Shown here: positions 53,640 through 63,760 of the stretch, one piece after another
Numbering within the stretch: the first letter of the stretch is position 1
How the letters are laid out: every line of letters starts with the position of its first letter
NCBI GenBank assembly: GCA_038380435.1
Contig: JAWZYU010000001.1
Location: forward strand, 13,868,001-13,932,000
Direction of reading: 5' to 3'
Length of the DNA stretch: 64,000 nucleotides
Source of the DNA: Ryuthela nishihirai
Lineage: Eukaryota > Arthropoda > Arachnida > Araneae > Heptathelidae
Translations under genes and position numbers: made by a program
Notes under the pieces: model-generated
What the model saw: the letters and a program-made list of their open reading frames with translations, nothing else
What the model was told of the DNA's origin: nothing
The model's database searches: none

Positions 53640-53770
53640 TTAAAAAATAAATAAACCCTCAAGCAGCTGCTTGTAGAGGTCTGACATGTGACTGTCAGTT
53701 TATACGCTACTGTAGAAAGTGCATGGGGATGGCGGGACCTCAGCAGAAAAACAACACGAACATCCATAAT
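53640..53770 (-). mobile_element. SINE family 2, 5'-truncated copy
   Basis: On the minus strand it has TTTCTGCTGAGGTCCCGCCA and AAGCAGCTGCTTGAGGG, with a TTTATTTATT tail on the left. The tRNA-like head is missing. Confidence 0.85.
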
Positions 53771-53929
53771 TAAAACTTTTAAGGAGTGAAGAAGTAGGCA
53801 AAGGAAGTACTTAATTCTCTTTGCGAATGAGAATCCCATATGCGAAAGAGGCGATATGCGTTCTAGTTATTTTACACTTTCAGTACCCTCTGACAGTGGA
53901 AATTTGAACTACTGTATAAGTGAGAAAAA

Positions 53930-54250
53930 AAACTATTAATATTTTATTAGTACCTGTAATGTGCAAAAAAAGTTTTTCGTTTATCTCTTAAAGCAGAAAA
54001 GTTGCATTTTACCAACCGGACAAATTCTTACTATTAGGGTAAAACACTTGATCATTACACTCTGTGACCTAAAATTTAGGTTTCTAGCAAACACAGATCG
54101 TTTTCAATATTTATTTAAAAAATTGGTATTTTCCAGCTTTTTTACGCCACTAGAGGTCGCCTTTCAAGTTTTTATTTACCGTCTTTTGCACTCTCGAACA
54201 CTGGAAATTCCAATTGATGGGTATTCGAAAAATGTAAATAATAATTTCGT
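53930..54250 (+). repeat. ~300-nt module, diverged unit A
   Basis: Legible blocks: TTTTTCGTTTATCTCTTAAA and CGCCACTAGAGGTCGCC. The most diverged plus-oriented unit. Confidence 0.6.
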
Positions 54251-54261
54251 GGAGAAAAATT

Positions 54262-54340
54262 TTGCCTACGTACAGGATTCGAATCCCATCTCTCTAGAAA
54301 CATGACAGAGTATTCTAACTTGTTGAACTAACGCCGGCTG
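54262..54340 (-). mobile_element. tRNA-like SINE relic, family 3
   Basis: On the minus strand: TTCAACAAGTTAGAATACTC (A-box position), then GATTCGAATCC as B box. It matches the plus-strand piece at 54590-54675. The spacer on each side carries a repeated TTATTGATTTACAGACGTTT-type block (54358-54440 and 54678-54760). Confidence 0.6.
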
Positions 54341-54589
54341 TTTTCACAAAAAAAAAAACATTTATTGATTTACAGACGTTTAAACGTCTACAGGTAACGC
54401 CGAGATTATCAAATATTGTTTAAATCATTAATAACGCTAAATAGCGTGATGTGACTTCATTATTTATATAAATCTTACTCAGAACACTAAAAAAGAAATA
54501 GTTGCCACCCGAGATCATAGATGTCATATGGAGGCGCCCAAATTTCACGGGAAGAGTGATAGTCATTATTAGTGGAAAAAAGACAGATG

Positions 54590-54675
54590 GATTAATTCAA
54601 CAGGTTAGAATACTCTGGCATGTTTCTGAAGAGATGCGGGTTCAAATCCCGTGTATCGGCGAAATGTTTTCCACA
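54590..54675 (+). mobile_element. tRNA-like SINE relic, family 3
   Basis: TTCAACAGGTTAGAATACTC, then GCGGGTTCAAATCCCGT, a perfect T-arm-like stem with B box, followed by GGCGAAATGTTTTCCAC. A third relative is at about 12894. An anticodon arm and acceptor stem of a working tRNA are not visible. Confidence 0.6.
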
Positions 54676-54744
54676 AAAACATTTACTGATTTATAGACGT
54701 TTAAACTTCTACAGATAACACTGAGATTATCAAATATTATTAAA

Positions 54745-55080
54745 AAATTATTAATAGTTCGTTAGTGCTTGTAAAACAAAAAAAAAAATAGTTTCGCTTA
54801 TCTCTCTAAGAAAAAGTTTCATTTTCGCACCCCTCCCCCCTTTTTGGCTAAGACGTCAGAGACTTGTTGCCATTGTAAACCTTCTGACCCCAATACTCTA
54901 CTACCAAAATTTCAGATTTCCAGTGTAAATAGTTTGGGTGCAATATTCGTATAAAATTTTAGCATTTTTCGTCTTTTCGCACCGCTAGAAGGCGCTATTA
55001 AAGTTATTGAAAATTTTCAAAATTGCGAATCGCAATATTTGTTCGACACCTACCCAACCCAAAAAGAATTTTTCATTTAG
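54745..55080 (+). repeat. ~300-nt module, unit B
   Basis: Contains ACCCCTCCCCCC, TTGTTGCCATTGTAAACC, TTTCGCACCGCTAGAAGGCG and CCTACCCAACCCAAAAAGAA. It is homologous in inverted order to the units at 52780-53392. Confidence 0.78.
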
Positions 55081-55699
55081 CTTTAAAAGTAATAAAAATG
55101 ATAAAAGTGAACTTTTTCTATAGACGGACAGAAAGGTAGAAAGACAGATGGACAGACAACAGAGAGACGGACAGACAGACGAACAAATACTGGCATAGGC
55201 AGACGACAAGTAAAAACATTAGCTCGTTTTTCAAACGAACCTTAAAAAGAAATTATTTGTTGGTTTTCAGTTAGCTCGTTTCACTTTTCCAGCCGATTGC
55301 CGTCTTCTGATGGAGTTTCTCGGAAAAAAATATTCATTAATTTATTTCTTTGAGTGAAATTTTTACACCCAAATGCAACTCAGTGCGACATTCATAAAAT
55401 ATGGCAGCTTTTATACACAAAAAAAGTAGTAGAAATGTGTAAAAACGATTTCTACTACTTTTTTGGAATACAAATGAGAAGTTTTAACTTGGTACATTAC
55501 ACTAACTCATAAGTTTTCATCTCACGGTACGACAAAACATGGCATCCATAAACCACGTGACTCAATCAACCAATGGCAGTGAATCACCGAGATGGCCAAC
55601 CTCTAACTATACAGGACCTCTATCCTGAACTAGAAGAATAACATTCGTTTCGGGCAAATGTGGGATGATTACATTCAAAGCGAAGCAAGTTTTTATCTA
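55081..55699. other. Non-coding DNA with small hairpin
   Basis: No gene. A purine/pyrimidine-biased GACAGACAGA-type tract lies at 55123-55200. A hairpin with arms AAAGTAGTAGAAAT and ATTTCTACTACTTT lies at about 55424-55461. Confidence 0.5.
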
Positions 55700-56090
55700 A
55701 TAGTGGAAATTGGAATTAATGGGTGATTGGCAAAATGTAAATAGAAATATTTTATTATTATTCTTATGTGTGCAATGCAAAAATAATTTTCCATTTAATT
55801 CTTTAAACAAAAATGTTTGGTTTTTCCACAATTTGAGAGTACGGGGTTTTTGTCGCCAGTGTAAAGTACTTGACTACCAAAATTCCAATTCTGTGGTATA
55901 AATGGATCGTTTGAAACATTGATTTAAAATTTTATTTTTTCCAAAAATATTGGCTCTCTAACGATGTAAATTAAAACTGCTGGAGGATTGAAAAAAAGTA
56001 AATCATAATATTTAAAATCTACAAAAAAGTAAATCATACATATCCAATTCAGAAAGAATTTTTATTTATCTCTTAAAACAAAATAATTCC
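55700..56090 (+). repeat. ~300-nt module, unit C (diverged)
   Basis: Shares CAATGCAAAAATAATTTTCC with the unit start, GTGTAAAGTACTTGACTACC with the middle, and CAATTCAGAAAGAATTTTTA with the end. Substitutions are frequent. Confidence 0.55.
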
Positions 56091-56536
56091 CTAAATATTT
56101 AAGAAACATGGTTTAAATTGATTTTGATTGAGATCTCTATCTCCTGTGACATTTTCTCATGCAGAGCTAATTTTCAGTTTCAGAGTTATATTACCATTAA
56201 CATAACACGGAGCCATATCTTAACTCTTAGACTCCCATATTTTAGCTGATTAAACTGGAGAAAAAATTTGTTATCTTTTTTTCTCTAATAATTTGTAATT
56301 TTAACAAGGCCATTCTTATTTTGTAAATTGAGATCCTGAAGCTCATATCCACAATTTTTATTCATTTTTTCATTTATTCTGAAAACGATGGAACTCTAGA
56401 ATTGTTATTTTGCTTCGATTAGTTCTTCATACTCCAAGATTTCTTTCGATTTTTATGTTTCCTCATTTTAGTTTTCCAGTAAAGAGTTGTTTCATTAAAA
56501 TTTTCGTTCTGTTTCAAATCTAACTGTCATTTTCAG
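56091..56536. other. AT-rich non-coding DNA
   Basis: Nothing recognised before the SINE target site. Confidence 0.45.
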
Positions 56537-56547
56537 TCGAATCAACC

Positions 56548-56930
56548 GGGGCGGGAGTGCTCAGTCGGTAGCCCGCCAGGCTCGTAATCTGTAGTTCCCA
56601 GGTTCGAGTCCCAGCTGGGTCAGCGTTGAGATTTATCTCCGCAAAATTCTCCGCCCTGCCCACCGTCAGTAGGGGACACCGATGGGCTTGGAAAGGCCGC
56701 CGTCCGTCGGATGGGGCGTTAAGCCGTGGCCCCGTGTGCGGGAGAGCCATACCCTGTGCACGTTAAAGAACATGCTGGATGGCCTTGACGGGAGGCTACC
56801 ATCTGTCTCCCAACAGCTGTTCCAGTGGGTCCCCTCCCCCAACTTTTTCTGAGCCTTCGGGGTCCATGTGACCTGGCCATTTAGCCCATGGTGTGCAAAA
56901 AAGTGCCGCTCAGAGGTAAAACAACCCAAC
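56548..56930 (+). mobile_element. tRNA-derived SINE family 1, full length (copy B)
   Basis: 383 bp, closely similar to copy A. A box degraded to GTGCTCAGTCGGTAGC; B box GGTTCGAGTCCC intact. Ends AAAACAACCCAAC. Flanked by perfect 11-bp repeats TCGAATCAACC (56537-56547 and 56931-56941). Similarity to copy A suggests a recently active family. Confidence 0.95.
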
Positions 56931-56941
56931 TCGAATCAACC

Positions 56942-57319
56942 TTTGAGAGACTGTTTCTCCTCATTCTGTTTTCAAATTGATCTAGTCTGCTTTCACTTGA
57001 ACTATTTGCATTTACCTCATTACTTATTCGATCTGCACATCTGTGTATCTAAATTTAAATTCCAAGAATATACTTCCTTTTGGGTTCTTTTCCCAAGAAT
57101 ATCGTGTCACTTTTTATCCATTCTGAAAATTACCTAGCTAATTTTTCTATCTATGTCGTTCTAATGTTTTCAAAATTGTAAAAATATTTTCGCAATCTAT
57201 ATTTAACTAAAATCTTTTAATTATTTGTTAGTGTAGCTAAAGCTGGAAATGACACAAAACACAGATTATGTTGTGTAATATGTTAATGAACGTTGCAATG
57301 AAAACATTAATTTCTATAA
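56942..57319. other. AT-rich non-coding DNA
   Basis: Nothing recognised. Confidence 0.45.
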
Positions 57320-57321
57320 TA

Positions 57322-57655
57322 CAGTGGACCCCCGATATAACGCGCATGTCGGGCGGGAAACAACACCCGCGTTATAAGGTGAACCGCGTTATACCGAGCG
57401 CCGCGGTGGCGACACAATAAATTTCACACTGTAAGCTTTTCTTTTACTCATCATGCATACAATAATTCAACACTATTCAAAATACATGCAGGAACTCAAT
57501 ACATACACAATTACTCAATACGCAGTAACAATAAAATGCGATACTCACTAACGCCGCACGGACCTGTATAAACATGTTTGAACTTATCGCGAACATTGCC
57601 CGCGCTATAACCGAGTGCGCGGTATAGCGAGCAGCGCTATAACGAAGGTCCACTG
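57322..57655. mobile_element. Tigger/pogo-type MITE, 334 bp
   Basis: Begins CAGTGGACCCCCGATATAAC and ends CTATAACGAAGGTCCACTG, giving terminal inverted repeats CAGTGGACC, bounded by TA on both sides (57320-57321, 57656-57657). Subterminal GCGTTATA/GCGCTATAAC blocks are CpG-rich. Ends of this kind are typical of the pogo/Tigger group. Relics of Tigger-like transposases occur at 43.5 and 61.6 kb. Confidence 0.92.
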
Positions 57656-57657
57656 TA

Positions 57658-58442
57658 CTTGAATATGGATGAGAATAGTAAGATAATTCGATATTCCATA
57701 ACGTATAATTTGAATTATTGAAACAATTCGAAACGATATACGCATATCATGACATCTTTCATATGCATATTTTTACATGTTCTAAATATTTCTGGTGTGC
57801 GTAAACGTTTGTTCCATTCTATTCCTGTATTCGTTGTTTTATATGTCTATTTCTTGCAAAATCAGCCTTCATGATTCCTTGATATTCCCATTTAACTATT
57901 CCTATCTGGAAGCGAAGAATTAATATTTTCGTTTGGGGTGTAAATCAAGCGCTTTCAATTATGAATTAATTTAAATTTGCATTATTATAATCGCTTCTGA
58001 ATAATTTTCAGGGCAGGCATGAGTTTTGGCAAATGTTTCCTGTAGTGTATTGGGGTTTGCACACTGGATGATCATCCTTGCAATTCAAAAAAGAGCAATT
58101 AGAAGCGAATTCGGACTTCGGGCTCAAAATAACAAACGACGACATACTTAGGGCTAGTGTAGGCTTCAAACTAGTCATAATTTAAATTTCTAATTTTTCT
58201 TATAATTGGTAAATGGGTTATTGGTCTGTAATAAAAAACCTAAGCAGAAAAGAATTAAAATTTCTAGGCTACGGGAATTAACTCGATACCAAAATTCGAT
58301 AACAAAGTTCGTAATTTGCCCCACAAAAGAAATATTTATTTCGCAATACGACGCAATCAATTTCGACACTGCTCAGTCAGGAAAGGCTTATGCTATCAAA
58401 CTGGAAGATGTCGCATTTAAGAACACTAAAGAAGTCGAATGA
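57658..58442. other. Unassigned DNA with a 78-codon frame
   Basis: Mostly AT-rich. The frame 58206-58442 (plus; basic start KKPKQKRIKISRLRELTRYQ) matches nothing I recognise. An upstream stretch around 58020-58160 may be an old LINE scrap. Confidence 0.35.
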
Positions 58443-58960
58443 ACTCTCATCCTATCTCGTTAGTACTTCACGTGGAGAGGCTCGTCAATGACGCAAACTT
58501 GATAGTCCGAGGAGGATACATGGCTGTAATAAAGCTCTTCCTGGAGCCCCCATCGCCGCATCCTTTGGCTCTGAGCTTCATCATCGCGTCGGCACCGCCC
58601 CACTCCGACGCACATGCCCCATTTCACAACACATAACTCCGGAAAAGTTGAGCGCGCTGCTGGCTGCACGAGGCGAAGAACTTGAGGCTTGCTACGTCAC
58701 CTGAATCCGTGGACCGTGACCAATAACACGACTTCTCCATTGCCACGTGTAGCACGTGGACTCAGCTTCTGCTTCGGGAACCCGAAGTATAACGGGAAAT
58801 CCCCGGATCTGGAGTTACTGTCTTCCTTCGAAGAAGTCGCATCATCACAGTCTGACGAACTTTCCAGCAGTCAATCGAATCTTCGCGTCAACTGCACACG
58901 GAAGGAAAATGAGACCTGGGAAGAAAGAAGGCAATGGATTCTGAAACCGTTGATGTAGTT
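58443..58960 (+). other. GC-richer segment, possible unknown exon
   Basis: About 500 bp with clearly higher GC than its surroundings and open stretches (58439-58636, 58689-58958). The frame 58689-58958 has a serine/glutamate-rich part (SSFEEVASSQSDELSSSQSN). It has no recognisable domain and no clear splice sites. It could be an exon of a host gene or part of an LTR element. Bases 58740-58765 hold the palindrome-like CCACGTGTAGCACGTGG. Confidence 0.35.
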
Positions 58961-61530
58961 TTCTGTTATTTATTTACTTTGTGAAACTTTGGAATCGGTG
59001 GGGATTTTACATCGCTTTTCGAATTCCCATCCTCATTTATAAAAGCCAACAGCAAGTTCTTGAAAAGAGGAATACCTCAAAACGGTCCCGGTTAACGCAA
59101 CGTGAGAATGAAATTGTTCCCAATCTTCTTTTCGATAATTTAATTCTGCTTAGCTCTGCCTCTTCTTGGTAATTTTTCTCATTAGACCTTCAGATTCTTA
59201 CATAGTCTGTAGATATACTTGCTAAAGAATTCTTTATTTGAAAACTCTGACTTCGTAAACTTTCTCTTGTTTAGAGAAAGGCTTTGATAGTTACCATAAA
59301 TACTGGAAGACTAGGCCATCAATGTAGAATTCTATTTATATACGTTGCTGCAACATTGGATATTGCTCTTAATGTCGAATGAAAAAGTTTTAAAGAAAAT
59401 AACTTTCTTAAAAAAGGATACTGGCATTATAAAGTATATTAAGGCACGGATCTCTTATAAGACGATATCAAACAAGGAACGACTGATTCATAAAAATTTA
59501 GAATTTAGAACGACCGATTCATAAAAATCACAAATCACTCTTAAAATGTCAGCTGCGATAAGGTGGCAAAGTGAGACCGAAGGTTTGACATCCGATATAT
59601 TAAAGAGTGCCAGTTTTCCTGTTTTCCAAAGAATTTTTCTTCTCTTTGAAAAATTTACTTTGCACGAAAGTGTAGTTTCCCGATTTTAATAATACGATTT
59701 CTCTTTTTCCTGTTAAACTAATAACATGTTTTCTAACTTCTAAAAGACATTCTGAAAGTTAGATTTCTCCTCTGGCACCTCACTTGCGAGGAAGTCGGTA
59801 ATGAAAGCATCAGAGAAGATTCCAGACAGTCTTCTCTGTGAATGGCAACACAAACATCGTTATCATATCTGAGTTTTTTTTTCTAAGTTCACAAAGTCAT
59901 TCCGAAATGAAAGTTTCGTTTTTAAATGTCCACTTCAAAGTATCTAACAAATCAAATGCAGTTTTAAATTATATGAATTTCAATCACAGGGTAAACCAAA
60001 TAAAGTAAAAAAAAATCGAAGCATTACTATAGCCGATGTTTGCTAATATTAATAATCTGTGTCATCAACAGTCTGCTATAGCATCACTACACTTATTCCC
60101 ATCTTTTTAGTGCAGCCTTTAAAATTGTCTTGAAAAAAAGTTTCATCACGATTTTTCGGAAGTCTTCAGGCAACTTAATGAGGAGGGTAAACATGTGTAC
60201 ATGTCTACTATATCAATCTCGCGGGACACGTAAAATCAATGCGAAGAATTTAAAGAAAAAAAATTGAAATTTTCTCCAGGTGAGTATGAGCACAAAACCT
60301 TTCGATGGCATCTCTATGGTGTCCTTAACTCTTCGTTAAAACAATATTTCAATTGCTGTTGTTAAATTCTTTTTGAGGGACACACAACATTAACTGTTTC
60401 CCAAATGGCACACGGGGTTTCATTTGCGATGCTTGTGGTTGGAGAAATAATTCAACTCTGAATATGCCGTATATTTTGTCAAAACAATCACTATCACCTA
60501 CGAAAGTTAATAAAATCACTAAACATTTGATTAAGATTTATCAATTTAATCCATTTCGATTCCGAAGTAATAGTAATTATTCAGTACACTTTTCTGAACG
60601 CTCTGACTTCGTAAACTTTCTCTGAGCTAGAGATAATAATAAATAATAATACTATTATACCTACATGGAGGGCTCTGATATATATAGATAAAACACCACA
60701 TAACCGAATTAACTAAGGTGCTATCTTCCTATCTCTAAATTCAGTACAACTTATCTGATTATGCAACTTTTCCTTGTATGCAATAATCGTGTTTAGTACT
60801 TTGTTTCTTCAAAAACTGAGATAAAACCAATCGAGTGAATCATCCGATTTGTGCAAAACGAGATATTTGATATCTTCTCACTGCGTTATCCTTCTTCCCT
60901 TGAACTTATGAGATTCTGGCTCTGTCCAACCCTTTCCCTTTTGCAGGCCGCTTTAACCCTTATCCGTTCAGCGAAGGAGTTGCGGCTGGCACAACACTCA
61001 GAACATTAATGCTTCATCTGATAAAGCACGTGACGACCTCCATCGCTTTCACATCAGTGATAGTTCATGCTGATGATTCCACTCACCCACCATTATTTGC
61101 ATCTCCCAACAAACCAATACATCTGTTTATAATTCCAATAGACCTTAGCTGAAAGGGCCAAAGCAAAAAAGACGTCTTATAAAACTTAAGAAAAAAAATG
61201 GCACAAAATATTTCAAACATAAGGATTTATTAAAGAAAAAAATCAAAAATGAACAATAAAAATATCACTGAATATTTACTTTATTATACTGCACTATATA
61301 TAATGCAGCATAATTGAAAATATGCATTAAAAGATATTGAGATATATAACAATGTCAAAAACTGTGACTGTTGCGTTGCCAGTGCCTGATGTGTTGAACT
61401 ATTGAGTCATTTCAAGGTACTAATCGAGTTATCGAATCTTTGCTAAAAATGCATATAAGCAATTTATGAACTAATTAAAGAACCTCAATAGATACTTCCA
61501 CCAACAGGAATGTTTTTGCTGCTACATTAA
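58961..61530. other. Long AT-rich non-coding stretch
   Basis: No gene, no recognisable element. TCTGACTTCGTAAACTTTCT occurs twice (about 59247 and 60600), each followed by a weakly similar AGAG-rich segment, so a faint repeat pair exists. Confidence 0.5.
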
Positions 61531-61539
61531 GTAAACTAT

Positions 61540-61745
61540 TTTGACAAAATTTACTGGTCAACATCAGAAAATTCTGCATGTCTCATTCTTTTTCTCTTTC
61601 ATTTATCGCAATCTAGCAATATCATATCTTTAAAATATAGACAGAGAACTGCTAGGAATTCCGAATTCTTTGGCAATGTCTTTTGTCTTCTTTCCCTTAC
61701 ATTCAACAGCTGTGGTCACTTTTGTTTTATCACTTCATGGCAAAG
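61540..61745 (-). pseudogene. Tigger/pogo transposase, N-terminal helix-turn-helix relic
   Basis: The minus strand reads SDKTKVTTAVECKGKKTKDI followed by AKEFGIPSSSLSIF, the first helix-turn-helix of CENP-B-like Tigger transposases, then after a stop KRMRHAEFSDVDQ, which matches the KRMR...DVD linker of the family. The fragment stops there; no DDE domain. Its N-terminal side is cut at about 61745, near a hAT-like end. Confidence 0.75.
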
Positions 61746-61761
61746 CATTCAGCTTAATGCA

Positions 61762-62580
61762 GTGGTTCTCAAACTTTTATGCTTCACGTAGTCCCCTGGA
61801 AATGTGTATGTAACTGACGTACCCCAGTAGTTTCAACCCAACCCACGGATTCCCCTAGTGCTTCCCCCTATGATGTCACCGACCACGCCCACTTCCGACC
61901 ACGTTCATTATTAATATAAATAATTAATTAATAATTAATTAAAAATTAATTAAAATCAATTAATCTCCCCTTTATTAAAAAAAAACCCTTTTTTTTTTAA
62001 AAATCATCCTCTTTATTAAAAAACTTCCCCATTTTAACCGTGGCGCCATCTAGTGACTATGATGAGTACTATTTTTTAGAAAAAACCCTATTTTAGCTAT
62101 AATTTCCCGATTTTTGACTCCCCCCATTAAAAACTCCCCTCTTTTAACCCCCTGGCGTCATCTGGTGACTATGATGAGTACTATTTTTAGAAAAACCCTT
62201 TATTTTAGTCGTAATTTTTCCAATTTTTGACTCCCCCTCATTAGAAAAAACCCTTATCAAAAGTTCCCTCTATTAAAACTCCCCCAATCACAAACTCCCC
62301 TGGTATCCACGTTCATCTGAAAATTTCCAAGTCCAACTAAACTTTGGATGGCAATGCTCATAATGGTTGATGCAATCCTCATAAATAATTACAAAACTTT
62401 CGGTGACAGCCCCTCGCAGAAAGGGTGATGCAATCCTCATAAATAATTACAAAGTCCATTTGCCCCATCATCTCCTATTGGCTTATTATATTTCCTGATA
62501 AAACTACGGGTCCTGATTGGTTGTCTTAGGTGGCGCTGCTTTCCTACATTAAATAGGGAGCAACCGTCGAGTGCGTCATT
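61762..62580. other. Upstream edge of the Polinton, repeats and possible promoter
   Basis: CAGTGGTTCTCAAACTTTTA at about 61761 looks like one hAT end without a partner. Bases 61980-62340 contain two related units of about 120 bp, each with GGCGyCATCTrGTGACTATGATGAGTACTATTTTT. A 27-bp direct repeat starting GATGCAATCCTCATAAATAA lies at about 62369 and 62426. CATTAAATAGGGAG (about 62548) is a TATA-like box about 35 bases before the first ATG at 62585. The Polinton terminal repeat, if still present, should be in this stretch but I could not define it. Confidence 0.45.
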
Positions 62581-62584
62581 GTTC

Positions 62585-63382
62585 ATGATGCAGGCTAGCA
62601 ATCCAGATGTGTGGTGTCTCAGTGAAGATGTTTACGTCATGCCTTCGCTGTTCAAAAATAAGTTTTCTGTGCACGTACGTCGCTACAAGAAATATTAAAA
62701 TGGTGAACTCATGTGGGGTTCACCTGTGGGGGTTACCCTCTCCATACCTGAATGGGAGGCTTTGTTTGCCACGGTGCCCCATATAGAGGACCAAGTGAAA
62801 ATCGGTCCCGATCAACAGACGTGGCACGTGATGCCTGGTTTACGTGCCTACATGTATCGCAATGTAGGTGGTGAACGCTGTGTTGACTTCATCAAAGAAT
62901 CACCTGACCAAAGAACTCTACAATTCCGTGTTGTGAGTCGCAGTATAACTCTGAATGGGTTGCAGTGGTTCACGCTGGCTATCCACGTAGACAAAGTGAT
63001 GCATATCGTGCATAACGTGTGTGGAACTCTGAAAGATCTCTGTACTGCTATTATAGAACATTCAGAATCAGTTCTACCCTTCCTGCTGGGTCCTGTTTTC
63101 GAGGGACCCGAGTGTGTTTATCAGCTGTTGGTGGACATTTTCCAACAAGAACTAACAGGTCTGATTCCGTTAGATGGACTTCAACCTGAAGAAAAAATAC
63201 TGATCATCGTAGGATGGTCTGGTGACTTGGACATTAACGTCTTGGCACAGGTGTTTGTGGATACGGCGTTGAAACGAGGTCTGTTGAATTATGTAGATTC
63301 TGGATTTGTGTGTACTCTGAAATATAATGCTATTGTCGACGATGCAAGAAACGAAATGTATAAATTAAATAAATATTTGTAA
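62585..63382 (+). pseudogene. Polinton-associated protein with PC4-like domain, one in-frame stop
   Basis: The frame opens at ATG 62585 and has a single TAA at 62696-62698; from Met 62711 it is open for 223 codons. Before the stop the reading KFSVHVRRYKKY, and after it NGEL and GVTLSIPEWEAL, fit the core of the transcription coactivator PC4 fold, a ssDNA-binding domain (compare the motif pattern basic-V-x-I-R-x-Y ... G-x-S/T-L-x-x-x-x-W-x-x-L). Starting at 62711 would cut the domain in two, so 62585 is the likelier original start. The C-terminal ~170 residues are of unknown kind, with mixed helical and hydrophobic stretches (VLPFLLGPVF) but no clear membrane helix. It is followed 48 bases later by a second PC4-like ORF and then the integrase. 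Whether the stop is real or a sequencing error cannot be told here. Confidence 0.6.
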
Positions 63383-63430
63383 CCCATATAATGTGTTTGT
63401 CTTTTCATCCTATGTCATTTTTGTCTTGGT

Positions 63431-63760
63431 ATGGATAGGAGAAAGAAGGTGCTAGCTAGTGTTGGAAGTGTAATCATAACAGTGTTAACGATAGTAGTAT
63501 TTGTATTAGAACTTATAGCCCTTAGTAAAAATATTCAGTGTGGGGAGTCAAAAGCCTTAGGCAGTGAATACAAAATTCGTGTGTGCAACTTAGCAGTGGA
63601 CATCAGACAGTTTATAGGAGACATCCCTACACTTACAGGTGTCACACTTTCGTTACACCAATGGCAAAACCTGGTGGGATACGACGTCTGGGTGCAGCAG
63701 AAAACAAAACTTTGGAGTCCCATTATTTCGACCCTGAAAGAGGAGGATTCGTTAGTGTAA
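63431..63760 (+). CDS. Small PC4-like protein with N-terminal membrane helix, Polinton-associated
   Basis: A 109-residue ORF. Residues 10-32 are a strong hydrophobic helix (IITVLTIVVFVLELIALSK) after a basic start, as in a signal anchor. Residues 47-85 again follow the PC4 pattern: YKIRVCNLAVDIRQF, then GVTLSLHQWQNL. It shares the VTLS-x-x-x-W-x-x-L block with the preceding gene, so the two probably arose by duplication. A membrane anchor on a ssDNA-binding domain is odd. The two parts could also be joined by an old frameshift. The last ~24 codons overlap the start of the integrase reading in another frame, so the true end may be earlier. Confidence 0.5.
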   Translation: MDRRKKVLASVGSVIITVLTIVVFVLELIALSKNIQCGESKALGSEYKIRVCNLAVDIRQFIGDIPTLTGVTLSLHQWQNLVGYDVWVQQKTKLWSPIISTLKEEDSLV

